NCBI GenBank assembly: GCA_014584705.1
Contig: JACTMJ010000031.1
Coordinates: 1 to 64,000 of the forward strand
Length of the DNA stretch: 64,000 nucleotides
Reading direction: 5' to 3'
From: Acidobacteriota bacterium
GTDB taxonomy: Bacteria > Acidobacteriota > Terriglobia > Bryobacterales > Bryobacteraceae
Below the pieces are notes generated by a model, which was not told where the DNA came from, did no database searches, and was given only the letters and a program-made list of their open reading frames with translations. Shown piece after piece: positions 37,185 to 45,769 of the stretch. The translations under genes were made by a program, and so were the position numbers. How positions within the stretch are numbered: the first letter of the stretch is position 1; every line of letters starts with the position of its first letter.

Positions 37185-37966
37185 TTCGATTGCCCTCTGC
37201 CGCCACGGTCCATCGCCCACTCGATGCCGCCGAGAATCTGTTGCAGGAGCAGCGGATTCCGATAATATTCGCGCTTGTGGCCGAGGGCAATGTAGTAGAC
37301 CCGGCCGCCCTCGAAAAGGTGATACCACGCGAGTGGCACGGCATTCCCGAACGGATTTGAGGGCCGTTCGGCGCGCTTCGGGTCTCTCAATTGCGCGGGG
37401 TCCGCCACCAGCAGCGGTTTTATGTCCGGGTTCATGTGCTTCTGGAAGTAGAACTCGTCCTCCCATTCGAAGCTGGCTGGCAATCCCTTCGTCGATGGAT
37501 GCGTCGCATCCGCGACGCGCACGGTGAATTTCTGCAGCGGCGGGTGATAGTCGAAGCTGCCGCCGATCATCTTCCAAAACCATTCCCACTGGCGTTCCGA
37601 ACCGGTTGCCGAGTGGATTCCCACGAAGCCGCCGCCTCCCCGGATGTAAGCCTGGAAGGCTTTGCGCTGGGCGTCGGTAGCGAACGCTTCGTTATTGCTG
37701 CTGGCGAAAACGATCGCGTTATAGTCTTTCAGCTTCGGAGAGGTGAACACGGCGGGATCATCCGAGTGATCCACCAGGAAGCCATTCTCCTCTCCCAGTT
37801 TGCGAATGGCGGCCACGCTGTCGGCGAGGTTGTCATGGACGTATCCCTTGCCGTCCGGTGTGTAGTTGCGCGTGTAAACCAGCACGCGCTTCGGCGCGGC
37901 GGCGAGAGGAACCGGGAGCGCCGCAAGCAGCGGAATACTCATCGCAAGTACGGATCGTCGTTGCAT
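37181..37966 (-). CDS. Secreted ThuA-domain protein
   Basis: The 261-residue protein has a signal peptide (ends PLAAA). ThuA-type motifs are VLVYTRNYTPDGKGYVHDN, YNAIVFASSNNEAF, IRGGGGFVGIHSATGS and EWEDEFYFQKHMN, ending with YYIALGHKREYYRNP. ThuA proteins accompany Gfo/Idh oxidoreductases in trehalose and other glycoside use and have been linked to 3-keto sugar chemistry. AAGGAAA precedes the ATG at 37966. It is the promoter-proximal gene of the pair with the exported Gfo/Idh gene. Confidence 0.88.
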   Translation of the reverse strand: MQRRSVLAMSIPLLAALPVPLAAAPKRVLVYTRNYTPDGKGYVHDNLADSVAAIRKLGEENGFLVDHSDDPAVFTSPKLKDYNAIVFASSNNEAFATDAQRKAFQAYIRGGGGFVGIHSATGSERQWEWFWKMIGGSFDYHPPLQKFTVRVADATHPSTKGLPASFEWEDEFYFQKHMNPDIKPLLVADPAQLRDPKRAERPSNPFGNAVPLAWYHLFEGGRVYYIALGHKREYYRNPLLLQQILGGIEWAMDRGGRGQSK

Positions 37967-38122
37967 GGCAGTTTCCTTGCGGGATGACACCCGACATTTC
38001 CGCCGGAGCCTTGGTCCGCATTGGTTTGATCGTGGTCATCTTGCCGGTGCCGGAAAGGCTTCCAACCCCAGCCGTTCGCTGACTATCTTATCCCCATCCG
38101 GCACGAGGCGGAACCGGCGTCT

Positions 38123-40384
38123 TTACTCGTTCTTTGCAGGTGGGAGGATGCGAAAAACGCGCCAATCCTGGCCCCATGCGGCACTTTCGACGTTCCAATC
38201 CGCCGATTCGCCTTCGAGAGATTTGACGTAGCTCTCATGCCGCATCGCGAACAGATATCGATAGCCGCGGCGATAGAGTTCCGCCATGGCCGTTTTTCGC
38301 AGATCGGGCAACGGGATGTTCCGGGTGACGTGCGCCTGCCCGACCAGAGCTTCCCATTTGCCACTCTCCCCAAGCGTCTGAGGACGCAACTCCACGGAAT
38401 CCTGCGCCGCCGCGGAGCGCACGACGATGCGATCAAACTCGGTAGCCTCCGGGAAATGCGCCGCCACGAATTGCCCCGGAGCCACAAACTCCCAGGGAGA
38501 CCAACCGGTCACCAGATTCCCGTCGAACAGATAGGGGAGGTCTTCTGGATTGCGGCTTGCCTCCCACCGCGTGCCGACCGGTATCGGAACGGGTACGTCT
38601 CCCCGGTAAAGCCGGATCTCGTGCATATTCCACCGGTCGTGTCCGTTGCCCGATTGCAATAACCGCAAGGAGCGCAGAGGACGGCGTTCCAATCGAAACT
38701 CCCATTCCCGGTTGGGATGGTCCCCGCCGTCAAGAGCGCTGGCGAAGACATCCGCAAGTTTGAAGCAATGCGTGGATGTGTGTGCCACACAAGCATGAAT
38801 GGAGCTGTAGGCTTCGACGTACACGCTGTAGGCAAAGACTCGCTCCCCCGGCTGTACGTTCCGGTCAAGCCAGCGCGAGGCGTAGTACGTGTTCAGCCGG
38901 TAGGCGAGCGTTTCTTCTTCCGGAATCTCCCGGGTAACCTGCGCCAATGTGGGGATAGGGGCCAGAATCAGCGCATTCGGTGCGACGTACGCTCTCACAA
39001 TCGCGGGCCAGCATAGAATCGCCTGCATCGCGACTACAGCCCCGAACGCCTCTCTCCAGCGCACGGCCACGATGGCGAGCAGCAAGAGGAAATACGGCAG
39101 TGCGGGAATCAGGAAGCGCGCTCCCACATTCTGGGGATAAGTCAGCAGGCAGATGCAACCGGCCAGCAACAGCGCGCGCGCCGCCGGCCGCCGCAACGCG
39201 AGGAGGCCGATTGGAAGCAAGAAGACCACCGGGCCAACAATCCCCTGCAACTTTTGCCCGCCCAAGGCGACATCCCACGGAACGTTCCAGAGGCTGGTGA
39301 GCCACCCATAAGTGCGCTGATTCGCCCGGAATTCCGCTTCCGCCCAGGAGGAGAAGTTCGGGTTGGGAAACCATGCGTTATAGAACGGAGCCAGCGGATT
39401 CTCGTACCAGATCCAGTTCCGTATCAGATACGGTAGAACCATCACGGCCACACCCAGACAGCCCGCTACCGCCCACTTCCAGGAGAGATCCCGATAGCGG
39501 TACCAGCGCCACAGCATCACGACCGCAAGGGATACGGCCGTGAGCACGGTGCTGTACTTGGTGGCAAAGGCCAGCCCGGCCATGAGCCCGGCCGGCAGCA
39601 GCCACCTGTCCTCGCGACTCTTCCACCAGCGAAACAGGCAGAAGAACGTGCCGAGGACCGATGCGGAGGCGGCCATATCGTTCAATGCCTGGGTGGCGAC
39701 GTATCCCACAACGGGCGTCGCGAAAAAGAGAAAGCCCGCCGCCCAGCCGGCCTTGAGTTCTCCCATTTGTGTTCCGAGCAGAACGATCAGAGCCGTAGCG
39801 GAAAGCAGATATACCAGTTGCACCATGCCCGGAACGCAATGTCTTCCGATCAGGAAGCCCGGCAGCGCCTGGATCTCCGAGGCTTGGCTGAGGCTCGCAT
39901 AAAAGTTATCCGTGAAGGGGACAATTCGGTGAGCGATAGCGTACTGGTTCAGGAAGCCGTTGTGGTAGTAGCTGCCGTCCGCACTCACCTCCGGATGCAG
40001 GGCGTAGAGGACGTAGACAGCCAGAAATGGCAGAAACAGGAGGGCAAAGCCGAAGGCGGCAGGACCACTCAGCCGGGGTTGGTGAGGAGAATCCGGAAGC
40101 GCGGAGGGTGCTTCGCCCCGAAAAATACGAAACGAACCCAGCGCGAATGCGGCCAGGACCAGCGCGGCGCTCACCCCATACGCAACGCCGCGGTAGGCGA
40201 AGCCGGCCAATCCAATTGCCATCCAAAGCCCGCTGAACAGTGCGGAACCGGTGAGAAAGGAGAGGACCAGGGCCTCCGCGCGTGCCAAACGCAGCCGCAA
40301 GGGGGTGAGCAGTATCGCGCCCAAAGCTCCTGAGCCCGCAACCACCACCAGCGCGCCGACCACGATGTAAAAGACGATCTTCAT
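38123..40384 (-). CDS. Polytopic membrane glycosyltransferase, GT39/ArnT-like
   Basis: The 753-residue protein has many hydrophobic helices from residue 1 to about 500, then a C-terminal soluble domain of about 250 residues. Segments YVLYALHPEVSADGSYYHNGFLNQYA, ALNDMAASASVLGTFF, GLMAGLAFATKYS and NPLAPFYN match lipid-linked sugar glycosyltransferases of the dolichyl-phosphate-mannose/ArnT clan, where an Asp-containing first loop is catalytic. It probably uses a polyprenyl-phosphate sugar at the outer face of the inner membrane. The C-terminal part (DGNLVTGWSPWEFVAPGQFVAAHFPEATEFDRIVVR) looks F5/8-like (a sugar-binding jelly-roll). It is divergent from comF. Confidence 0.75.
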   Translation of the reverse strand: MKIVFYIVVGALVVVAGSGALGAILLTPLRLRLARAEALVLSFLTGSALFSGLWMAIGLAGFAYRGVAYGVSAALVLAAFALGSFRIFRGEAPSALPDSPHQPRLSGPAAFGFALLFLPFLAVYVLYALHPEVSADGSYYHNGFLNQYAIAHRIVPFTDNFYASLSQASEIQALPGFLIGRHCVPGMVQLVYLLSATALIVLLGTQMGELKAGWAAGFLFFATPVVGYVATQALNDMAASASVLGTFFCLFRWWKSREDRWLLPAGLMAGLAFATKYSTVLTAVSLAVVMLWRWYRYRDLSWKWAVAGCLGVAVMVLPYLIRNWIWYENPLAPFYNAWFPNPNFSSWAEAEFRANQRTYGWLTSLWNVPWDVALGGQKLQGIVGPVVFLLPIGLLALRRPAARALLLAGCICLLTYPQNVGARFLIPALPYFLLLLAIVAVRWREAFGAVVAMQAILCWPAIVRAYVAPNALILAPIPTLAQVTREIPEEETLAYRLNTYYASRWLDRNVQPGERVFAYSVYVEAYSSIHACVAHTSTHCFKLADVFASALDGGDHPNREWEFRLERRPLRSLRLLQSGNGHDRWNMHEIRLYRGDVPVPIPVGTRWEASRNPEDLPYLFDGNLVTGWSPWEFVAPGQFVAAHFPEATEFDRIVVRSAAAQDSVELRPQTLGESGKWEALVGQAHVTRNIPLPDLRKTAMAELYRRGYRYLFAMRHESYVKSLEGESADWNVESAAWGQDWRVFRILPPAKNE

Positions 40385-40527
40385 CAGTGAATCAGCGAAG
40401 CAGGCTCCGCTGCCCGTCGAGCTCAATCTTGCCCGCGCTCTCCATCATAACCGCTGGCCGTTGATAGCCATGGCGCTCACAAATAACAAATTATGATGGA
40501 AATGTATTTTGCGGGGGACGGTTGCGC

Positions 40528-40557
40528 TTGCCGCGGGGACCCCGGCGGACCTACAAT
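40528..40557 (+). promoter_or_regulatory. Candidate promoter for comF
   Basis: TTGCCG (40528-40533) and TACAAT (40552-40557) are separated by 18 bases. A second candidate lies upstream (TTGATA 40461-40466, 17 bases, TAACAA 40484-40489). If the nearer one is used, transcription starts near 40564, so translation of comF must begin downstream of that. Confidence 0.4.
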
Positions 40558-40574
40558 TAAGTACATTCTATTGC

Positions 40575-41507
40575 GTGCGGAGGTGGGTCTTCCCTAGTAG
40601 GCCCCACATCTGGGGGTTGCACTCCGGCGCGGGAAGACTAGTTCCATTCCCGCGAGCGATTCTCTCGGCCATTTTTCCGGACGACTGCCACATCTGCGGT
40701 TGCGCGCTCACCTCGTTCGATTCCTTCCCCGTCTGCGATTCCTGTGTTCAAAAAGTGAAACCCATACGGGCGGATTGTTTCTGCGAACGGTGTGGCGTTC
40801 CCTTTCTGAACCAATGGGCGTTGGACGAAGACGGCATCTGCCGTTTGTGCCTCACGGGACGTCGCGGATTCGATGCCTGCTTTGTTTTTGGCAGCTACGA
40901 GAAGGAACTGCGGGATCTGATCCATTTGTTCAAGTACGGTCGCATTGAATCTCTGGCTGCACCACTCGCGGCATGGATGCTCGCGGCACTCCCGGCGGAT
41001 CGCAAGATCAATGGCGGTCGCGCGGATTGTGTCGTACCCGTCCCCATGCACTGGTGGAAACGGTGGCGGCGCGGCTTCAACCAAGCCGAGCGGCTTGGCC
41101 AGGAAGTGTCAAGGGCGCTGTCGATTCCCATGGTGAAGGCGCTTCGGCGACCCAAACCGTCGCGAGTACAGGCGGGTCTTGCCAGCGCGGCCCGGCGCAA
41201 GAATGCGCTGCGGTCCTTCGCTCTTTCCCGTTCCGGCGAGATTGCCGGAAAGTCCGTGTTGCTGATGGACGATGTCTTCACCACCGGCGCCACCGCCACC
41301 GCCTGTGCCCGGTTGCTGAAGCGAGCGGGTGCGGAGCGAGTGGAACTGCTGGCTCTCGCGCGAGTAGACCGGCGCTCTCCCGCGCCGTTTCCCCGCGCCC
41401 ATGAATCATCTCCCACCCGTGCGGGTTGGAGGTCAGATGAAACCGACGAGGCAGACTTTGAGGACGAAGGGCTGCCACTCGACAACCGCAATACCCAGGG
41501 GGAGTGA
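40575..41507 (+). CDS. ComF family protein (amidophosphoribosyltransferase-like)
   Basis: The protein has two zinc-ribbon Cys pairs near the N-terminus (CHICG and CDSC; CERCG and CRLC). A phosphoribosyltransferase-like core follows, with the PRPP-binding motif VLLMDDVFTTGATATAC and GFNQAERLGQEVSRAL. ComF proteins help natural transformation in some bacteria; many homologues are of unknown use. There is no ATG near the first Cys pair. I use GTG 40575; TTG 40617 is the main alternative, and an open frame reaches back to 40509. The C-terminal 40 residues are Glu/Asp-rich and variable. The stop is seven bases before the HNH gene. Confidence 0.82.
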   Translation: MRRWVFPSRPHIWGLHSGAGRLVPFPRAILSAIFPDDCHICGCALTSFDSFPVCDSCVQKVKPIRADCFCERCGVPFLNQWALDEDGICRLCLTGRRGFDACFVFGSYEKELRDLIHLFKYGRIESLAAPLAAWMLAALPADRKINGGRADCVVPVPMHWWKRWRRGFNQAERLGQEVSRALSIPMVKALRRPKPSRVQAGLASAARRKNALRSFALSRSGEIAGKSVLLMDDVFTTGATATACARLLKRAGAERVELLALARVDRRSPAPFPRAHESSPTRAGWRSDETDEADFEDEGLPLDNRNTQGE

Positions 41508-41514
41508 TTGACGT

Positions 41515-42042
41515 ATGCCAGCGATGGACCAACTGCAACAACCCGTACTGGTGCTCAACGCCAGCTATGAGCCAATCAACGTGTGTGCCGCGCGCCGCGC
41601 GATTGTCCTGATCATCAAGGGCGTCGCGTCGGCGGAAGAATTCGGAGATCGGGTGATCCATTCGACCGCGCATGCGCTCGACATGCCCAGCGTGATTCGC
41701 TTGCTCGAATACCGCAGGATTCCCCAGCAAACCCGCGCTCTCTCCCGCAAGAATATCCTCATGCGGGACCGCTATACGTGCCAGTATTGCGGTGCCAGCG
41801 GAAGTGCCACCAATCTGACGCTGGACCACGTCATTCCGCGCTCTCGCGGCGGCGCTTCCTCCTGGGAGAATCTCGCTACCTGCTGCCACCCTTGCAATAA
41901 CCGCAAGGGGAATCGCACCCCAGAGGAAGCGGGAATGAAACTGGCGCGCGCGCCCCGTGCGTTCACGCTCCACACCAGCCGCCATCTCATGCGCTTGCTA
42001 GGCAATGGCGACCTGCAGTGGCGCAAGTATCTTTTTTACTAG
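41515..42042 (+). CDS. HNH endonuclease family protein
   Basis: The 175-residue protein has an N-terminal region common to small chromosomal HNH proteins ([26 protein letters not shown]). The zinc-stabilised HNH centre follows: CQYCG (Cys89, Cys92), [13 protein letters not shown] (Asp104, His105), and CHPCNNRKG (Cys124, Cys127). It is probably a DNA endonuclease; the cellular task of this conserved type is unknown. A purine-rich GGGGAG site lies just upstream. It overlaps or nearly adjoins comF, suggesting one transcript. Confidence 0.9.
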   Translation: MPAMDQLQQPVLVLNASYEPINVCAARRAIVLIIKGVASAEEFGDRVIHSTAHALDMPSVIRLLEYRRIPQQTRALSRKNILMRDRYTCQYCGASGSATNLTLDHVIPRSRGGASSWENLATCCHPCNNRKGNRTPEEAGMKLARAPRAFTLHTSRHLMRLLGNGDLQWRKYLFY

Positions 42043-42072
42043 GCAGATCCAAGGGAAGTTTTCACGAGCCGG

Positions 42073-42113
42073 GGCAGCCAGCCCCATTGGCTAAACGCTT
42101 GGAGCTGGCTGCC
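42073..42113. terminator. Inverted repeat at the end of infC
   Basis: Perfect 10-base arms (42073-42082 and 42104-42113) flank a 21-base loop. The right arm lies inside the last codons of infC, the left in the gap before the convergent HNH gene. A role in termination is plausible; no T-run is seen. Confidence 0.35.
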
Positions 42114-42696
42114 GTGCTGCGGGAGCCTCCGCTTTCGACTTTTCTGACTTCGGCTTCTCGGCCTTGACCGGGCTCAGCAGCAGTAGCGCGGCGCGCCCTT
42201 CCATGCGGATGCCACCCTCTCCTTGACCCACTTCCGCCAAGTCCGCCGCCAGTCGCTCCAGAAGGCGCTTGCCCAACTCCGAGTGCGCAATTTCCCGCCC
42301 CCGAAACTGGACCATCGCCTTTACACGATTTCCTTCTTTCAGGAAGCGGATGGCATTGTTTTTCTTGAAGTTGTAGTCGTGGTCGTCGGTGTTTGGCCGG
42401 AACTTTACTTCCTTCACCAGGATGACGTGCTGCTTCTTCTTGGCTTCGTTCTTTTTCTTCTTTTCCTCATACTGCCACTGCCCGTAGTCCATTGCTTTAG
42501 CAACCGGTGGCTGCGCGGTAGGGGCAATCAGAATCAGATCAAGGCCAATATCCTTGGCGCGAGCGATCGCCTCCGAGGTGCTCATAATCGCCGTGGTTCC
42601 ATCCGGGAACACGGCGCGAACTTCCCGGAACCGGATTGCCTCATTGACGTTCTCACGGACGCGCGGACGGCGCATGAATGGTCTTGGCGGTCTCAT
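42091..42696 (-). CDS. infC: Translation initiation factor IF-3
   Basis: The 201-residue protein has all IF-3 hallmarks: VNEAIRFREVRAVFPDG, STSEAIARAKDIGLDLILIAPTAQPPVAKAMDYGQWQYEEKKKKNEAKKKQ, VKEVKFRPNTDDHDYNFKKNNAIRFLKEGNRVKAMVQFRGREIAHSELG. A Lys-rich tail (KAEKPKSEKSKAEAP) extends beyond the usual end. IF-3 binds 30S subunits and controls start-codon choice. The usual partners rpmI and rplT do not follow. No Shine-Dalgarno site precedes the ATG; instead the ATG overlaps the stop of a small upstream ORF. Confidence 0.95.
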   Translation of the reverse strand: MRPPRPFMRRPRVRENVNEAIRFREVRAVFPDGTTAIMSTSEAIARAKDIGLDLILIAPTAQPPVAKAMDYGQWQYEEKKKKNEAKKKQHVILVKEVKFRPNTDDHDYNFKKNNAIRFLKEGNRVKAMVQFRGREIAHSELGKRLLERLAADLAEVGQGEGGIRMEGRAALLLLSPVKAEKPKSEKSKAEAPAARQPAPSV

Positions 42697-42887
42697 AGAC
42701 GTTCAGGCTGGCGGATTGCCAGCGGAATCTCCTCCTTGGTATTGGTTGCATGGGGGAACTCCCACCCCGAAATGTCCGGCCCGAAGCGGATGCCGCGGCA
42801 AGACAAGGTGGCGACTGGAAGCGTGCCGGTATCGGGCGAATTGAACGAGCGGGCATGCAAGCCCAGGGCAACCCTGATCGTCAGCAT
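42693..42887 (-). CDS. Small ORF coupled to infC (64 residues)
   Basis: The ORF begins MLTIRVALGLHARSFNSPD and ends PLAIRQPERL. Its stop TGA overlaps the infC ATG (ATGA at 42693-42696), a coupling arrangement, and infC has no visible Shine-Dalgarno site of its own. A hand count gives about 47 of 65 codons ending in G or C, like neighbouring genes. I recognise no family. No Shine-Dalgarno site precedes its own ATG either. It may be a real small protein, a leader that regulates IF-3, or chance. Confidence 0.4.
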   Translation of the reverse strand: MLTIRVALGLHARSFNSPDTGTLPVATLSCRGIRFGPDISGWEFPHATNTKEEIPLAIRQPERL

Positions 42888-43155
42888 GCGCGCATTGTTG
42901 GGAGCGGTTCGTTGGGAAAGAGCCGGAGCGGCACTTCCGCCGTCCGAAACGAGGTGAGTCCGGAATTGTGATCAACGGATCGCACGAAGTAATTGCGGGA
43001 TGAGTGCGGAGAGTGGAAACTCACGATAAATACACTACTCGAGATGATGCGCCGATCTTCAATAATACCTACGAGTCTAACATAGCAATGCAATTGCGGT
43101 TTCCGTGAATTGCGAGCCGAATCCGGAGGCATTTCCCGCGATCCGTTCCCCACGC
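42888..43155. other. Intergenic stretch upstream of the infC unit
   Basis: This gap lies between the small ORF upstream of infC and the phosphoesterase gene (both minus strand). It includes an AT-richer part at about 43015-43095 that could hold the infC promoter, but no convincing -35/-10 pair is seen. No gene is recognised. Confidence 0.3.
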
Positions 43156-45711
43156 CTACGGATTTCGGCCAATCGGCCCGCTGGCCACTTCCGGATCGAA
43201 CAAATCCTTCCGAACCGGGCGCAGTTCATAGGGGCGGAAATCCGCGGATACTGTAAAGCAATCGCCAAGATCGGCGGCGGATGCATCCAGCAGACTCAGC
43301 GGAGGCACGCCGAGGATCCGGAAGACGGTCTTCAGCAAACCAGGGAAGCCGACATTTCGGTGCGATGCGTAGTTCCGGCGGGCAAAAGGGCTCACGGCCA
43401 ACAGGATAGAGCGGTGGGAATCCACGTGATCCACGCCACCCCTCGCGTCGCCCTCCGTGACCAGAATCGCCATTTCCCTCCACCACGGCGACTTCGACAG
43501 GTACTCCACAATCCTGCCCAGCGCAAGGTCGTTATCGGCCACGAACGAGGCGCGGAAGGGATAGCCGTCCTCGGGGCGCGGCTTCGACATGCGGTCGTTT
43601 GGCAAGCGAATGTATATGAAGCGCGGGAGTTCCTTGCCAGGCTTGCGGTATAACTTTTCGATCTCCGCGATGAACTGCCCCGCGCGATATTGGTCCGGGA
43701 TGTTCATGTTGAAGCCAGGGTACGCCGGGGATGTGCTCGCCGAAAGGGGTCCTGTATCCGACGCGTTCGTGAGCATGTTCCTTCCATCTGGCGTCTCTCC
43801 TTTGCCCTGTCCGATGCCCGCCCATTCCGGCCCCGCTCCAAAAATGCGATAGGTGACGCCGCGCGCGTCCAGGTGACGCCAAAGCGCGCCCGCTTCCGGT
43901 TGTTCTTCGGATAGACGGTGTGTCTGCCTCCCCGGAAGAGCCCAAGGCCAGAGCGGCCCGTGATGCCCATCCACGCTCCCACCGGAATCGCAATAGAAGT
44001 TGTCGCTGAAGGCGAAACGCTCGGCCAGCGCGCGGTGGTTCGGCGTGATCGGGATGTCCTTCAGTTCTTTTCTCGTTACCAGGCCGCTCCGGTCCTGTTC
44101 CGCGAAGCCCAGGTTTCCGAAGCGTGCCAAGGCGGGCGCGCCGTTCACCGGGCCGTTGGCGGCCTGCTCCATATCGCCGAATACCTCGTCGTATGTGCGA
44201 CCCTCCTTCACGATCAATACGACGTGCTTGATGGCTTCGGGGATTGGTGTAGGGCCACCTTCGGCGGCGATGAAACCGTTGTTGGCCATCACCTGGGCGG
44301 TGTGCGCTGCGAGCGAGGCAGTCTCAGGCAAGGGAATTACCGAGAGCGTGCCATGGCCGAAATCGGCCATCCTGCGCGCCGGGAGTACCTCCTCCCTGCC
44401 GGCGTTCGGCCCGGTCCCCTGGCCCTTTGCATTCACGACGTAGAGGTTGCCTTCGTGGATCTGGACGTCCGTCGGAAACCACCCCACCGGCAAATGCCCC
44501 AGCACCTTGCGCTGCGCCGGATCGATCACGGCAACCGCGTTGATTCCGGCTTCCGCTACGTAGAGCCGATTGCTGGCCGCGTCGAAGGCCATTCTTCCCG
44601 GCAGGATTCCCCGAAACGATTCGAGCCCGGGAATGCGTAGCGGAATCTCGCCGGATAAGGTCAGCGTCGCCCGATCAATCACCGCGATTTCATCATTGGG
44701 CCAGGTGGACACGTAAACGGCCTCTTCCGTCGCCAATACGCCGGAAGGAACGCCCCCTCCTCCGGCTTTGCCATCCGAGGGCGGGCGCGGATGGATTCGC
44801 TTTACCACCTTTGGCACATCGATCGAAAGGTCTACGACGGTGACGGAGCCCGTTCCCGATGCGCCCGGGTCGCCCAAGGCCAGGTTCCGCGCTTCGTCCC
44901 CCTGTGCCCGCGGGATTGCCGCCTCTCCCGCCGATCGCAGAGAAAAACTGCCCGCGGGAATAGGAGGCCCACCGGCAGGGGCGTTTTTCAGTTTGGCCTC
45001 CGGGATGGGTAGGTCGTCGAAAAAGCCCGTGCCGGTGACGAATGCCTGCCGCTTGTCCGGCGTAAGGGAAATCTGGAGCGGGGAGCCGCCCACATGGACG
45101 CTGTGCGTCACGCGCCCGCTCCCGAGGTCGAAGACGGCCAGGCGAAGGTTCGCCAGATCCGCCACAAAAAGCCGCTTCCGCTTGGGATCCAGCGCGAGAC
45201 CGGCCGAGTAACTGGTGCGAAACTCGCCTTGGTTGAGGCTGTAGGTACGGAGGAGGTCTCCGTTCCCCGCGTTCATCAATCGCACCCGGCCGGAATGGCC
45301 TTCGGAGACGTAGATCCGGTTGTTGCCTTCGAACGCAATCCCCTGGGAATCGCCTCGCCCACCGATCTTCGTCCCGTCGGGAGCCGGCACCTTCAGCGAT
45401 TCGAAGCGCTCCCGGCGCAGGCTCGGTCCGCTGCGGCTGAAAACCGTGACGGATGTCTGGTCCGCGCCCGCATCGGCGGTGGCGACCCGCTTTCCGTTCG
45501 GGCTCACCGCGATGCCCACCGGACTCGCACCTGTCACATGCTGGCGGCCGAGCGGCGTGATCAGCCGCCCCCCCGGGAGGATGCTCTCCGCTCCAAGACG
45601 TTTTGCGGCAGGGCGCTCGCCGGCGGGCGCGGTATAGTGCTGCGCCGCGCAAGGGACGGCGAAGGCGATGAGCGCGGTGAGGAGGGCCAGAAGCGGAGAA
45701 AACTGTCTCAC
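43156..45711 (-). CDS. Secreted beta-propeller / phosphoesterase fusion protein
   Basis: The 851-residue protein has a signal peptide (ends VPCAAQ). Its N-terminal half is a YncE-like seven-bladed beta-propeller (GIAVSPNGKRVATADAG, LALDPKRKRLFVADLANL, MAFDAASNRLYVAEAGINAVAVID). The C-terminal half is a phosphoesterase of the acid phosphatase/phospholipase C family: HVVLIVKEGRTYDEVFGD, FAFSDNFYCDSGGSVDGHHG, ILVTEGDARGGVDHVDSHRSILLAVSPFA. It probably hydrolyses phosphate esters outside the cytoplasm. It stands alone with 58 bases to the divergent ankyrin gene. Confidence 0.85.
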   Translation of the reverse strand: MRQFSPLLALLTALIAFAVPCAAQHYTAPAGERPAAKRLGAESILPGGRLITPLGRQHVTGASPVGIAVSPNGKRVATADAGADQTSVTVFSRSGPSLRRERFESLKVPAPDGTKIGGRGDSQGIAFEGNNRIYVSEGHSGRVRLMNAGNGDLLRTYSLNQGEFRTSYSAGLALDPKRKRLFVADLANLRLAVFDLGSGRVTHSVHVGGSPLQISLTPDKRQAFVTGTGFFDDLPIPEAKLKNAPAGGPPIPAGSFSLRSAGEAAIPRAQGDEARNLALGDPGASGTGSVTVVDLSIDVPKVVKRIHPRPPSDGKAGGGGVPSGVLATEEAVYVSTWPNDEIAVIDRATLTLSGEIPLRIPGLESFRGILPGRMAFDAASNRLYVAEAGINAVAVIDPAQRKVLGHLPVGWFPTDVQIHEGNLYVVNAKGQGTGPNAGREEVLPARRMADFGHGTLSVIPLPETASLAAHTAQVMANNGFIAAEGGPTPIPEAIKHVVLIVKEGRTYDEVFGDMEQAANGPVNGAPALARFGNLGFAEQDRSGLVTRKELKDIPITPNHRALAERFAFSDNFYCDSGGSVDGHHGPLWPWALPGRQTHRLSEEQPEAGALWRHLDARGVTYRIFGAGPEWAGIGQGKGETPDGRNMLTNASDTGPLSASTSPAYPGFNMNIPDQYRAGQFIAEIEKLYRKPGKELPRFIYIRLPNDRMSKPRPEDGYPFRASFVADNDLALGRIVEYLSKSPWWREMAILVTEGDARGGVDHVDSHRSILLAVSPFARRNYASHRNVGFPGLLKTVFRILGVPPLSLLDASAADLGDCFTVSADFRPYELRPVRKDLFDPEVASGPIGRNP

Positions 45712-45769
45712 GCCCCAATATATAACGCGCGGCGGGCTCCCCGAAGTTGGCGAATGTTAGAGTGAGCTT

